From positions 186,001 to 250,000 of the forward strand of contig JACKKF010000005.1 in assembly GCA_020637555.1 (NCBI GenBank): 64,000 nucleotides of DNA. The letters are read 5' to 3'. A program made the translations under genes and the position numbers. Positions 16,374 to 24,550 of the stretch are shown here, piece by piece (positions within the stretch are counted from its first letter, which is position 1; the number at the start of each line of letters is the position of its first letter). Below the pieces are notes generated by a model. It had not been told where the DNA came from. It made no database searches and saw only the letters and a program-made list of their open reading frames with translations. Source of the DNA: Rhodobacter sp. (GTDB lineage: Bacteria > Pseudomonadota > Alphaproteobacteria > Rhodobacterales > Rhodobacteraceae).

Positions 16374-17963
16374 ATGACCGACGCGGCGCCGCGCAGCGAT
16401 CTTGGAACGCACGAGGTTCACAACCAGCCCCCGATGCCCGCGCGCGATCCCTGGGCGCAGGACGCGACCTTGCGCGCCGCGCTGGGCGATGACGCCGAGC
16501 TTGCGGCTCTGGGCCGGGCGCTTGCCTCGGACGCCATCCGCGAGGCCGCCCGCGACGCCCAGACCCGGTTGCCGGAACTCAGGACGTTCGACCGCGCGGG
16601 CCGGCGCATCGACGAGGTGCATTTCCACCCGGGCTATCACCGCCTGATGGCCCTGGGACTTGAGGCAGGCTATGCCGCGACTGCCTGGGACGGGACGGGC
16701 AGTCACCTGCGTCACGCCGCGATCAACTACATGATGAGCCAGGTCGAACCGGGCGTGTGCTGTCCGATGACGATGACCTATGCCGGCGTGCCCGCGCTGG
16801 CCGCTGACCCGGCGCTGGCCGCGCTGTGGCGTCCGCGCCTGGTTGCCCGCGGCTACCAGACCGCGCGCGTTTCGGTCGATCGCAAGGGCGCGGCGACGCT
16901 GGGCATGGCGATGACGGAAAAGCAGGGGGGATCGGATGTGCGCGCGAACGGCACGCGCGCGGTGCCCGACGGCGAGGGGTATCGCCTGTTCGGGCACAAA
17001 TGGTTCTGTTCGGCGCCGATGTGCGACGGGTTCCTGACGCTGGCGCAACTGCCCGAGGGGCTGACCTGCTTCCTGGTGCCCCGTTGGCTGCCCGACGACA
17101 CGCGCAACCCCTTCACCATCCTCAGGCTGAAGGACAAGCTGGGCAACAAGGCCAATGCCTCGTCCGAGATCGAATATGACGGCACCTATGCGCACCGCCT
17201 GGGCGCGCCCGGGCGCGGCGTGCAGACGATCATCGAGATGGTGCACCACACGCGGCTGGATACGGCGATGGCGCCTGCCGGTCTGATGCGCGCGGCCCTG
17301 TCCGAGGCCGTGACCTGGGCGCGCGGCCGGTCCGTCTTTCAGAAGCGGCTGATCGACCAGCCGCTGATGCGCGCGGTGCTGACCGATCTCGCGATCGAGG
17401 CCGAAGCGGCGCTTCAGCTGGCGCTGGACGTGGCGCGGGCGTTCGACGATCCCGCGCGGCGCCCCTATGCGCGCCTGTCGGTGGCGCTGGCAAAGTTCCT
17501 GTCGAACAAGCGCGCGCCTGCGATGATCTATGAATGCATGGAGTGCCTCGGCGGCATGGGGTATGTCGAGGATACGCCGATGCCGATGCTCTACCGCGAG
17601 GCCCCGCTCAATTCGATCTGGGAAGGGTCGGGGAACGTGATCTGCCTGGACATCCTGCGCACCCTGGTCAAGGATCCCGACGCTGCCGCCCAGCTTGACG
17701 CCCGTCTGGACGCGGCGCGCGGGCAGGACCCCCGCTATGACGCCGCGCTGGCGGATCACCGCGACCGCTGGCCCGCTCTTCCACCCGAGGCCGAGGCGCG
17801 CTGGTTTGCGGAATCGCTGGCAACGCTGCTGACCGGCGCGGTGATGATGGCGCAAAGCCCGGTCGCGGACGCCTGGCTGGCGACCCGTCTGGGACAGGCG
17901 CGGGGCGGCGTGGCCGGGGCGATCGCGGCGATGGACGGCGCGCAGGTGCTGGATCGGCTGTGA
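16374..17963 (+). CDS. AidB-like acyl-CoA dehydrogenase
   Basis: The 529-residue flavoprotein resembles AidB and related isovaleryl-CoA-dehydrogenase-like proteins rather than short acyl-CoA dehydrogenases. It has a longer N-terminus (HEVHNQPP), the CCPMTMTYAGVPAL region, MAMTEKQGGSDVRANGT (FAD contact), HKWFCSAPMCDGFL, the Arg-rich FQKRLIDQPLMRAVL, and ECMECLGGMGYVEDTPMPMLYREAPLNS near the C-terminus. E. coli AidB belongs to the Ada alkylation response, but no ada or alkB gene is nearby, so a metabolic role remains possible. The ATG at 16374 has GGGAGGGA just upstream. Confidence 0.88.
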   Translation: MTDAAPRSDLGTHEVHNQPPMPARDPWAQDATLRAALGDDAELAALGRALASDAIREAARDAQTRLPELRTFDRAGRRIDEVHFHPGYHRLMALGLEAGYAATAWDGTGSHLRHAAINYMMSQVEPGVCCPMTMTYAGVPALAADPALAALWRPRLVARGYQTARVSVDRKGAATLGMAMTEKQGGSDVRANGTRAVPDGEGYRLFGHKWFCSAPMCDGFLTLAQLPEGLTCFLVPRWLPDDTRNPFTILRLKDKLGNKANASSEIEYDGTYAHRLGAPGRGVQTIIEMVHHTRLDTAMAPAGLMRAALSEAVTWARGRSVFQKRLIDQPLMRAVLTDLAIEAEAALQLALDVARAFDDPARRPYARLSVALAKFLSNKRAPAMIYECMECLGGMGYVEDTPMPMLYREAPLNSIWEGSGNVICLDILRTLVKDPDAAAQLDARLDAARGQDPRYDAALADHRDRWPALPPEAEARWFAESLATLLTGAVMMAQSPVADAWLATRLGQARGGVAGAIAAMDGAQVLDRL

Positions 17964-18009
17964 TCGGCTGTGATCGGCGGGGCGCCTCGGGGGGCCGGCC
18001 TCGCGCCGA

Positions 18010-18378
18010 TCAGAAATGCGCCTTGGGCTCGTCGGGTTTGCCGGCGGCGATCGCCAGCACGCCGCCCAGCACGCAGAACCCAAGGGGGAACATGGTAAAG
18101 ACCCCGAAACCGAAGGCGACATAGATCAGCGCCGCCGCGATCAGCAGCAGGATGCCACCCCACAGCGCGCGGACCCGGGCCATGGCGCCGCCGGCGATGG
18201 CGAGGATCGGCGCGGCGAAGCTGGCCAGGCGGATGAGCTGGACATTGTTCACCGGTCCGAAGATCTGGTTCACCTCGGCATGGGATTCCGCGACGACCGT
18301 GTAGCCATAGCTGAAAAAGCCGATCAGCATGGCGATCAGTCCGCCGACGATACCCAGCACCAGCGCCGCATTGCGCAT
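18010..18378 (-). CDS. Small four-helix membrane protein
   Basis: A 122-residue hydrophobic protein with about four membrane helices (roughly 3-25, 48-65, 70-88 and 90-112) and a short polar tail ending KPDEPKAHF. The loop after the first helix contains AESHAEVNQIFG. No enzyme motif is seen and I do not recognise a named family. The ATG at 18378 is followed at once by the first helix and is preferred to an upstream extension. Confidence 0.65.
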   Translation of the reverse strand: MRNAALVLGIVGGLIAMLIGFFSYGYTVVAESHAEVNQIFGPVNNVQLIRLASFAAPILAIAGGAMARVRALWGGILLLIAAALIYVAFGFGVFTMFPLGFCVLGGVLAIAAGKPDEPKAHF

Positions 18379-18455
18379 TGCACACCCTCCGACAGGCGCG
18401 GAACGGCCCGCGCGCGTTCTGGACATAGGCGCCGGGTGGGGTGCGGATCAAGGGG

Positions 18456-18809
18456 CTATTCCGGCGCGATCCCCGCCTGTGGCAGCAGGGTCGCGATCTT
18501 GTAGAGCAGGGTCCTGGCCGCGCGGGTGCGCGGGTGCGCGGCGTCCTCGGCGATCTGGCGCAGGGCCTCGCCCAGCACCGTCGCCTCGTCGGGCGTCAGG
18601 GTCGTCGGCGGCAGAACCAGCGGCGCGCGCAGGATATACCCCAGGCCGCGCTCGCCCTCGACCGGGATGCCGGTGGCCGCCATCACCGCCATGTCGCGCC
18701 AGATCGTCCGGGTCGAAACTCCCATCGCCCCGGCCAGTTCGCCGGCCGTGTGCAGCCGCCCGTCGCGCAGGATCTGCACCAGGTCATAGAGCCTTTGATC
18801 GCGGTTCAT
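18456..18809 (-). CDS. HTH regulator, YafY/DeoR-like N-terminal domain without WYL domain
   Basis: A 117-residue DNA-binding protein. The N-terminal 60 residues form a winged helix of the HTH_11 type found in YafY/WYL regulators (RLYDLVQILRDGRLHTAGELA, then MGVSTRTIWRDM as recognition helix, and the wing GERGLGYIL). The rest is a short helical tail (about 75-117) in place of the usual WYL ligand-binding domain of about 150 residues. It is probably a compact autoregulator: a perfect inverted repeat sits 26 bases upstream of its ATG. It is divergent from tatABC. Confidence 0.75.
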   Translation of the reverse strand: MNRDQRLYDLVQILRDGRLHTAGELAGAMGVSTRTIWRDMAVMAATGIPVEGERGLGYILRAPLVLPPTTLTPDEATVLGEALRQIAEDAAHPRTRAARTLLYKIATLLPQAGIAPE

Positions 18810-18834
18810 CGGACCCTCGTTTGTCGGGTTGCAA

Positions 18835-18852
18835 CTGACAAAATACTGTCAG
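18835..18852. promoter_or_regulatory. Inverted repeat CTGACA-N6-TGTCAG, probable operator
   Basis: A perfect 6-bp inverted repeat with a 6-bp spacer sits between the divergent HTH regulator (ATG at 18809) and the tat promoter. The TGACA/TGTCA arms resemble sites used by YafY-type regulators. The location suggests autoregulation. Confidence 0.55.
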
Positions 18853-18893
18853 CAGAGCGCCCGCGCCACCCCCTGCGGTCCCGGATTCGCCCT

Positions 18894-18921
18894 TTGAACC
18901 CCCCGGAGCAAGGGCTAGATA
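18894..18921 (+). promoter_or_regulatory. Candidate sigma-70 promoter for tatABC
   Basis: TTGAAC (18894-18899) and TAGATA (18916-18921) are separated by 16 bases and lie about 50 bases upstream of the tatA ATG, which has a strong AAGGAGG site. The call is from consensus only. Confidence 0.4.
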
Positions 18922-18971
18922 CAAGTCAAAGGGGCGCCCCGGCTGCGGGTGCCGGCATCAAGGAGGTTCCC

Positions 18972-19202
18972 ATGTTCAACAATATCGGCCCCATGGGCCT
19001 GATCCTGATCGTTGTCGTCGTGCTGGTGCTGTTCGGGCGCGGCAAGGTGGCCGGGTTGATGGGCGAAGTCGGCAAGGGCATCACCGCCTTCAAGCGCGGC
19101 GTGTCGGATGGCGGGCAGGAGCTGGAGAACCAGCGCCAGCAGGCGGCCGATGCGGCGCGTGACGTGACGCCCGAAAGCGAAACCGACCGCGACCGCGCCT
19201 GA
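18972..19202 (+). CDS. tatA: Sec-independent protein translocase TatA
   Basis: A 76-residue TatA, the pore-forming component of the twin-arginine pathway that exports folded proteins. It has a periplasmic N-terminus, one membrane helix (about 8-20, LILIVVVVLVLFGRGK with the conserved FGRGKV hinge), an amphipathic helix (VAGLMGEVGKGITAFKRGV) and an acidic polar tail. It is first in tatABC and directly follows a strong ribosome binding site. Substrates within the window may include the Tat-type solute-binding protein at 59585. Confidence 0.95.
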   Translation: MFNNIGPMGLILIVVVVLVLFGRGKVAGLMGEVGKGITAFKRGVSDGGQELENQRQQAADAARDVTPESETDRDRA

Positions 19203-19233
19203 GGCCGGGACGCAAGGCGGACAGGAGCGGCGC

Positions 19234-19863
19234 ATGTTCGACATCGGCTGGTCGGAAATGATGGTCGTCGGCGTGGTGGCGCTGATCGTGGTGGGGCCCA
19301 AGGACCTGCCCAAGATGTTCCACACGCTGGGCGAATTCACCGGCAAGGCCCGCGGCATGGCGCGCGAGTTCCAGCGCGCAATGGATGCGGCCGCGCGCGA
19401 ATCCGGTGTCAATGACGTGGTCAAGGACCTGCGCCGCACCACCTCGGGGCAGGCGCTGAAGGAAGCGGCCGGGTTCGACGAGATCGAAAAGCAGTTCAAG
19501 GACCTGCGCCAGGGCCCGGGCAAGGGCGGCGCGCAGACCAAGGCCTCGGCCAAGCCGCCGGTCGCCGGGCCCGCCCCGGCCGCGGCCGACGATCCCGAGG
19601 ATGGCGACGAGGCTGCCGTTCAGGCGCATGACGACGATCTGGCCGCCCGCAATGCCGCGATGTCCGCGACCGAGGCCGAGCGCCTGAAAAAGCAGCAAAA
19701 GGCCGAGGCCGCGCGCCTCAAGGCCGCGGCGATCCGCGCCCGCAAGGAAGCCGAGGCCGCCGAAGCCGCCGCGACCGAGGCCGCGCGCGAGGCCGGGGAC
19801 GATCCCCAGGCCTGGGCGCCGGCCCCGAAACCTGCCCCCAAACAGCCCGAAGCCGAGTCCTGA
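19234..19863 (+). CDS. tatB: Sec-independent protein translocase TatB
   Basis: A 209-residue TatB, which with TatC forms the receptor for twin-arginine signal peptides. The N-terminus MFDIGWSEMMVVGVVALIVVGPKDLP is diagnostic, with the Glu in the helix and the GPKDLP hinge, followed by an amphipathic helix and a long Ala/Glu/Lys-rich, probably helical tail (about 100-209). It is 31 bases after tatA and 3 bases before tatC, in one operon. Confidence 0.95.
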   Translation: MFDIGWSEMMVVGVVALIVVGPKDLPKMFHTLGEFTGKARGMAREFQRAMDAAARESGVNDVVKDLRRTTSGQALKEAAGFDEIEKQFKDLRQGPGKGGAQTKASAKPPVAGPAPAAADDPEDGDEAAVQAHDDDLAARNAAMSATEAERLKKQQKAEAARLKAAAIRARKEAEAAEAAATEAAREAGDDPQAWAPAPKPAPKQPEAES

Positions 19864-19866
19864 TCC

Positions 19867-20751
19867 ATGGCCGCCAATCCCGCCGAAGACACGATCGACG
19901 ACACCTCGGCCCCGCTGATCGAACATCTGGCGGAGTTGCGCACGCGCCTGATCTGGTCGGTTCTGGCGTTTGTCGTGGCGATGATGATCTGCTTTGCCTT
20001 TGGCAGCCAGATCCTGGATTTCCTGCTGAAGCCGATCGAATCCACCATGCGGTCCCTGGGCAACCCCAACCCGGTGATGCAGTATACCGCGCCGCAGGAA
20101 TATTTCTTCACGCTGGTGCAGATCTCGATGGTGGGCGGGCTCATGCTGTCCTTCCCGGTGATCGGCTATCAACTCTGGCGCTTTGTCGCGCCGGGGCTCT
20201 ATCGCAGCGAAAAGAATGCCTTTCTGCCCTTCCTGATCGCGTCGCCTGCGCTGTTCCTGGCGGGCGCGGCCTTTGCCCAGTATGTCGTCGTTCCCATGGC
20301 GATGGCGTTCTTTCTGGGATTTGCCGACGTCCCGTCGATGGTGGCGGCCATGTTCACGACCCAGGGCGCCGTGCCGGAACCCGCGGTGACGCATGACGGC
20401 ATCGACATCGTCTTCAACGGCAAGGTCAACGAGACCCTCGACATCACGCTGAAGATGATCGTGGCCTTTGGCCTGTGCTTCCAGCTTCCGGTCCTGCTGA
20501 CCTTGATGGGCAAGGCCGGTCTCATCACCGCCGACGCCCTGCGCGGCGGGCGCAAATGGGCGATCGTCGGCATCCTGACGCTGGCCGCGCTGGTGACGCC
20601 GCCGGACGTGATCAGCCAGGTGACCCTGTTCAGCGTGGTCTACGGGCTTTATGAAATCTCGATCTTCCTGGTCGCCCGGGTCGAGAAGAAGCGCATCGCG
20701 GAGCTCAAGGCCGAGGGGCTCTGGGACGAAGACGACGAAACCGACGCATGA
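19867..20751 (+). CDS. tatC: Sec-independent protein translocase TatC
   Basis: A 294-residue polytopic receptor of the Tat system. The N-terminal IEHLAELRTRLIWS motif is the signal-peptide-binding region, followed by six expected membrane helices, the periplasmic FFTLVQISMVGGLMLSFPVIGYQLW region and GLCFQLPVLLTLMGK. The periplasmic loop between helices 3 and 4 appears rather long (about 155-200, with GAVPEPAVTHDG). The stop overlaps the start of the DUF815 ATPase gene by the ATGA arrangement. Confidence 0.95.
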   Translation: MAANPAEDTIDDTSAPLIEHLAELRTRLIWSVLAFVVAMMICFAFGSQILDFLLKPIESTMRSLGNPNPVMQYTAPQEYFFTLVQISMVGGLMLSFPVIGYQLWRFVAPGLYRSEKNAFLPFLIASPALFLAGAAFAQYVVVPMAMAFFLGFADVPSMVAAMFTTQGAVPEPAVTHDGIDIVFNGKVNETLDITLKMIVAFGLCFQLPVLLTLMGKAGLITADALRGGRKWAIVGILTLAALVTPPDVISQVTLFSVVYGLYEISIFLVARVEKKRIAELKAEGLWDEDDETDA

Positions 20752-21590
20752 CCGACCTTGTGCTGACCCGTATCGCCGAGGCGCTGGAACGCCTCAGCCC
20801 TCCGCCTGCGCCGGCCCCCGATTTCGCGGCTGCCGATGCCTTTGTCTGGCATACCGAACCCGACCGGCTGGAACCCGTGGCCCGCGTCAGTCGCGTCCCG
20901 CTGGCGCTGCTCAAGGGGATCGGCCGGGTGCGCGACATCCTTCTGGAGAACACGCTTCAGTTCGCGCGCGGCTACGGCGCCAATAACGCGCTGCTCTGGG
21001 GCTCGCGCGGGATGGGGAAATCCTCGCTGGTCAAGGCCGTCCATGCCGAGGTTCTGGCCCAGGGCCTGCCCTGCACCCTGGTCGAGATCCAGCGCGAGGA
21101 CCTGCCCTCGGTCGGGCGGCTGTTGAACCTTCTGCGCGCCGCCCCGGATCAACGCTTTGTGCTGTTTTGCGACGATCTCAGCTTTTCGCATGACGATACG
21201 CATTACAAATCGCTGAAGGCGGTGCTGGATGGCGGGATCGAAGGGCGCCCCGCGAACGTGATCCTTTATGCCACGTCGAACCGGCGCCATCTGATGCCGC
21301 GCGATATGATCGAGAACGAGCGGTCCTCGGCCATCTCGCCGTCAGAGGCGGTGGAAGAGAAGGTGTCGCTCAGCGATCGTTTCGGTCTGTGGCTGGGCTT
21401 TCACCCCTGCACCCAGGACGATTACCTGGCCATGATCGACGGCTATGTGGCCGAATACGGCCTGACCGTGGACGCCGAGACCCTGCGCGCCGACGCGATC
21501 GAATGGCAGGCCACGCGCGGCGGCCGTTCGGGCCGGGTGGCGTGGCAGTTCTTCTGCGATCTGGCGGGGCGGCTGGGCAAGGCGATCTAG
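20748..21590 (+). CDS. DUF815 family AAA-type ATPase
   Basis: A 280-residue ATP-binding protein of the DUF815 family. Walker A is LWGSRGMGKSSLVKA (about 84-97) and Walker B is FVLFCDDLSF. YATSNRRHLMPRDM follows as a sensor-1-like segment, and FGLWLGFHPCTQDDYL is a conserved C-terminal motif. The family is widespread in alphaproteobacteria and its function is unsettled. Coupling to tatC (4-base overlap) suggests coexpression with the Tat system, but a mechanistic link is not shown. Confidence 0.88.
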   Translation: MTDLVLTRIAEALERLSPPPAPAPDFAAADAFVWHTEPDRLEPVARVSRVPLALLKGIGRVRDILLENTLQFARGYGANNALLWGSRGMGKSSLVKAVHAEVLAQGLPCTLVEIQREDLPSVGRLLNLLRAAPDQRFVLFCDDLSFSHDDTHYKSLKAVLDGGIEGRPANVILYATSNRRHLMPRDMIENERSSAISPSEAVEEKVSLSDRFGLWLGFHPCTQDDYLAMIDGYVAEYGLTVDAETLRADAIEWQATRGGRSGRVAWQFFCDLAGRLGKAI

Positions 21591-21605
21591 CCCGGGCCCG
21601 GCGTT

Positions 21606-22034
21606 TCAGTCGGGCAGCCACCGCCGCAGCCGCGCTGCATTCACGCCACCGTCGCCATAGCCAAAGCGGGACCGCGACAGGGCAACGATCCGCGTGCCGT
21701 TGCCATCGGGCAGCAGCCGGATGCTGACGTAGTCGGGATAGCGCATCGTCCGTGTGCGCGCGACCCAGGTGGACCAGGTGTCGTCGCCGGCCAGCCTGAC
21801 GGCGCCTTCCGAGGTTGCTCTCTGGGCGATGCGGGCGGCGACCTCGGCCAGTGGCAGGGCGACCACCCGGTCCGCGCGGGCGAAATTGGGCGTCGTGGGG
21901 TCGGGCGCTGTCAGCGGATCCACATGCCAGCGGGCCGGGTCCGAGGGCGCGATGCGCACCCAGATCGCAAAGCCCACGAACAGCACGAACAGCAGCATCA
22001 GCAGGGCGCTGACGAAGATCAGGATGGTTCTCAT
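21606..22034 (-). CDS. DUF1499 family protein, membrane-anchored
   Basis: A 142-residue protein with one N-terminal membrane helix (about 5-27, SALLMLLFVLFVGFAIWV) and a DUF1499-like soluble domain, probably periplasmic. The domain contains RYPDYVSIRLLP and IVALSRSRFGYGDGGVNAARLRRWL, the latter ending typical of the family. Function unknown. It is convergent with the DUF815 gene 15 bases away and follows the agmatinase gene by 30 bases on the same strand. Confidence 0.75.
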   Translation of the reverse strand: MRTILIFVSALLMLLFVLFVGFAIWVRIAPSDPARWHVDPLTAPDPTTPNFARADRVVALPLAEVAARIAQRATSEGAVRLAGDDTWSTWVARTRTMRYPDYVSIRLLPDGNGTRIVALSRSRFGYGDGGVNAARLRRWLPD

Positions 22035-22064
22035 GCTTCCGGATAGCGCATCTCGCGGTCCGCG

Positions 22065-23030
22065 TCACGCCTGACGACGGGTCCAGGCATAAAGGCACAG
22101 CAATTCCATCGCCACATGGGCGCCGGCAATGGCCGTTGCCCCCGTGGTGTCATAGGGCGGCGAGACTTCGACCACGTCGCCGCCGGTCAGGTTGATGCCG
22201 GCCAGTCCCCGCAGGATCGCCGCCGCCTGCCAGCTGGCCAGCCCGCCCCAGACCGGCGTGCCGGTGCCCGGCGCAAAAGCCGGGTCCAGCGCGTCGATGT
22301 CAAAGGTCAGATAGCACGGCCCGTCGCCCACGATCTCGCGCACCCGGGCCGCGACGGCATCGGGGCCCATCCGGTGAACCGCGGGGGCGTCGATGACCGA
22401 GACGCCCAGATAATCCGCGCATTCGGTGCGGATGCCGATCTGCACCGAATGCGCGACATCCACCAACCCTTTCTTCACGGCCTTGTAATAAAAGGTTCCG
22501 TGGTCGATGCGGTCGAAATCGTCGTCCTGCCACAGGTCCGAATGGGCGTCGAAGGTGATGACACGCAGGGGGCCAAAGCGGTCTGCGTGGGCCTCGAGGA
22601 TGGGCAGCGTGATCGAATGATCTCCCCCCAGCACCAGACTGCCCGCACCTGCATCCAGGATGCCGCCGATATGGGCCTTCAGCCGCGCCGGGAAGTCCGC
22701 CGTCTTGGCGTAATCGAACGCCAGGTCGCCATAATCCACCACGCTGATCGCGCCGAGCGGATCGAAACCCCAGCCATAGGGTGGGTCATAGGGCTGCAGG
22801 GTCGATGCCTCGCGGATTGCGCGGGGGCCAAAGCGGGTGCCGGTGCGATGGGTCACGGCCTGATCGAACGGCACGCCGGTCACCGCCAGATCGGCGCCGG
22901 TGAGATCCTTGGAATAGTGCCGCCTGAGAAAGCTGACCGCGCCGCCAAAGGCGTTCTCAAAGGACAGACCGCGCCGGTCCTGGCGGGTAAAGGCGCCGTC
23001 GACCTCGTTTTTTGCATCTTCCAGGGCCAT
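22065..23030 (-). CDS. speB: Agmatinase / ureohydrolase family
   Basis: A 321-residue manganese ureohydrolase. The metal motifs are all present: GGDHSITLPIL (His), FDAHSDLW (Asp, His, Asp) and FDIDALDPAFAPGTGTP (Asp, Asp). The family hydrolyses agmatine to putrescine and urea; related members act on guanidinobutyrate or other guanidino acids, so the substrate is likely but not proven. The ATG at 23030 has GGGGAGG at 5 bases. It is divergent from glmU across 167 bases. Confidence 0.88.
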   Translation of the reverse strand: MALEDAKNEVDGAFTRQDRRGLSFENAFGGAVSFLRRHYSKDLTGADLAVTGVPFDQAVTHRTGTRFGPRAIREASTLQPYDPPYGWGFDPLGAISVVDYGDLAFDYAKTADFPARLKAHIGGILDAGAGSLVLGGDHSITLPILEAHADRFGPLRVITFDAHSDLWQDDDFDRIDHGTFYYKAVKKGLVDVAHSVQIGIRTECADYLGVSVIDAPAVHRMGPDAVAARVREIVGDGPCYLTFDIDALDPAFAPGTGTPVWGGLASWQAAAILRGLAGINLTGGDVVEVSPPYDTTGATAIAGAHVAMELLCLYAWTRRQA

Positions 23031-23142
23031 GCCATGCCTCCCCAACCCGTGCTTGCGGCAATATGATCAAATCCCGGCGGGCGGACAAGCGCGCTTTTCT
23101 GCCAGTGTTTCAGCCTGTCATGCGCTGTGATCGGGGCTCGCC

Positions 23143-23170
23143 TTGCAATGAGTCGCGCTTGGAGTAAAAC
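23143..23170 (+). promoter_or_regulatory. Candidate promoter of glmU-glmS
   Basis: TTGCAA (23143-23148) and TAAAAC (23165-23170), 16 bases apart, lie about 28 bases before the glmU ATG. This is a consensus call only. Confidence 0.3.
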
Positions 23171-23197
23171 GGGCCGGAATTGTCACAGGAAACATTG

Positions 23198-24547
23198 ATG
23201 CCCGTATCGCTTGTCATTCTCGCCGCTGGCCTTGGAAGCCGGATGAATTCCGAACGGCCCAAGGTCCTGCATCCGCTGGGGGGCGCACCGCTTCTGGCCC
23301 ATGCGATGCGGGCGGGCGCGATGCTGGCGCCCGAGCGCGTGGTCGTCGTCACCGGCCACGGGGCCGAGGCGGTCGCCAAAGCCGCCCGGGCCGAAGACCC
23401 CGATGTGCGCATCGCCCATCAGGTCGAGCAGAAGGGCACCGCCCATGCGGTCGCCCAGGCCCGCGGTGCGCTGGACGGGTTCCAGGGCGATGCGGTGGTT
23501 CTCTATGGCGATACGCCATTCGTGCGCCCTGAAACGCTGGAAGCGATGCTGGACGCCCGCGCGCGGCACGCCATCGTCGTTCTGGGGTTCGAGGCCGCGG
23601 ATCCCGGGCGCTACGGCCGCCTGGTGATGGACGGGGACACCCTGGAACGGATCGTCGAGTTCAAGGACGCAACGGACGCGGAACGCGCCGTCACGCTGTG
23701 CAATTCGGGCGTCCTGTGCGCGGATGCAGTGTCACTTTTCGAACTTGTCGACCGAGTAGACAGCGAAAATGCGGCGGGTGAGTTCTACTTAACCGACATC
23801 GTTGCGATTGCCAGACAAAAGGGGCTCAGCGTCGGGGTGGTGCGCTGCACCGAGGCCGAGACCCTGGGGATCAACACCCGCGCCGAACTCGCCGCGGCGG
23901 AAGAGGCCTTCCAGCGTCGGATGCGGGCGGAGGCGCTGGACAACGGCGTGACGCTGATCGCACCTGACACCATCCATTTCGCGCTGGATACGGTCATCGG
24001 CCGTGATGCGGTGGTCGGTCCCAATGTCGTGTTCGGCCCCGGCGTGACCATCGAATCCGAGGCCCTGATCCGCGCCTTCTGCCATCTCGAAGGGTGCCAC
24101 GTCAGCCGTGGCGCGCAGGTCGGCCCCTTTGCGCGGCTCAGGCCCGGCGCGGAACTGGCCGAGGACGTGCATGTCGGCAATTTCGTCGAGATCAAGAACG
24201 CGATCCTCGACGAGGGGGCCAAGGTCAATCACCTGTCCTATATCGGCGATGCCGATGTCGGCGAGAAATCCAACATCGGCGCCGGCACGATCACCTGCAA
24301 TTATGACGGCGTGTTCAAGCATCGCACCGTGATCGGCAAGCGCGCGTTCATCGGCTCTGACACCATGCTGGTTGCGCCGGTGACGGTGGGCGATGACGCG
24401 ATGACGGGCTCGGGGTCGGTCATCACGCGCGACGTGCCGGCCGGCGCGCTGGCGCTGGAACGTGCGACGCAGGACATCAAACCAGGGCTGGCGATCCGCC
24501 TGATGGATCGGCTCAAGGCGCTCAAAGCCAAAAAGAACGGGGTCTGA
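23198..24547 (+). CDS. glmU: Bifunctional UDP-GlcNAc pyrophosphorylase / GlcN-1-P acetyltransferase
   Basis: GlmU makes UDP-N-acetylglucosamine for peptidoglycan and lipopolysaccharide. The 449-residue protein has the N-terminal uridyltransferase (LAAGLGSRMNSERPKVLH, 8-25) and a C-terminal left-handed beta-helix with hexapeptide repeats (about 250-430), including IGAGTITCNYDG and the acetyltransferase site around KHRTVIG. The ATG at 23198 follows an AGGA site; a TTG at 23180 is less likely. It is 3 bases before glmS, the enzyme two steps earlier in the same pathway. Confidence 0.96.
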   Translation: MPVSLVILAAGLGSRMNSERPKVLHPLGGAPLLAHAMRAGAMLAPERVVVVTGHGAEAVAKAARAEDPDVRIAHQVEQKGTAHAVAQARGALDGFQGDAVVLYGDTPFVRPETLEAMLDARARHAIVVLGFEAADPGRYGRLVMDGDTLERIVEFKDATDAERAVTLCNSGVLCADAVSLFELVDRVDSENAAGEFYLTDIVAIARQKGLSVGVVRCTEAETLGINTRAELAAAEEAFQRRMRAEALDNGVTLIAPDTIHFALDTVIGRDAVVGPNVVFGPGVTIESEALIRAFCHLEGCHVSRGAQVGPFARLRPGAELAEDVHVGNFVEIKNAILDEGAKVNHLSYIGDADVGEKSNIGAGTITCNYDGVFKHRTVIGKRAFIGSDTMLVAPVTVGDDAMTGSGSVITRDVPAGALALERATQDIKPGLAIRLMDRLKALKAKKNGV

Positions 24548-24550
24548 GGC

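Noticed and set aside
16374..17963. Ada-type adaptive response operon
   Set aside because: Although AidB-like, no ada, alkA or alkB gene adjoins it; the AlkD-like gene is 9 kb away.
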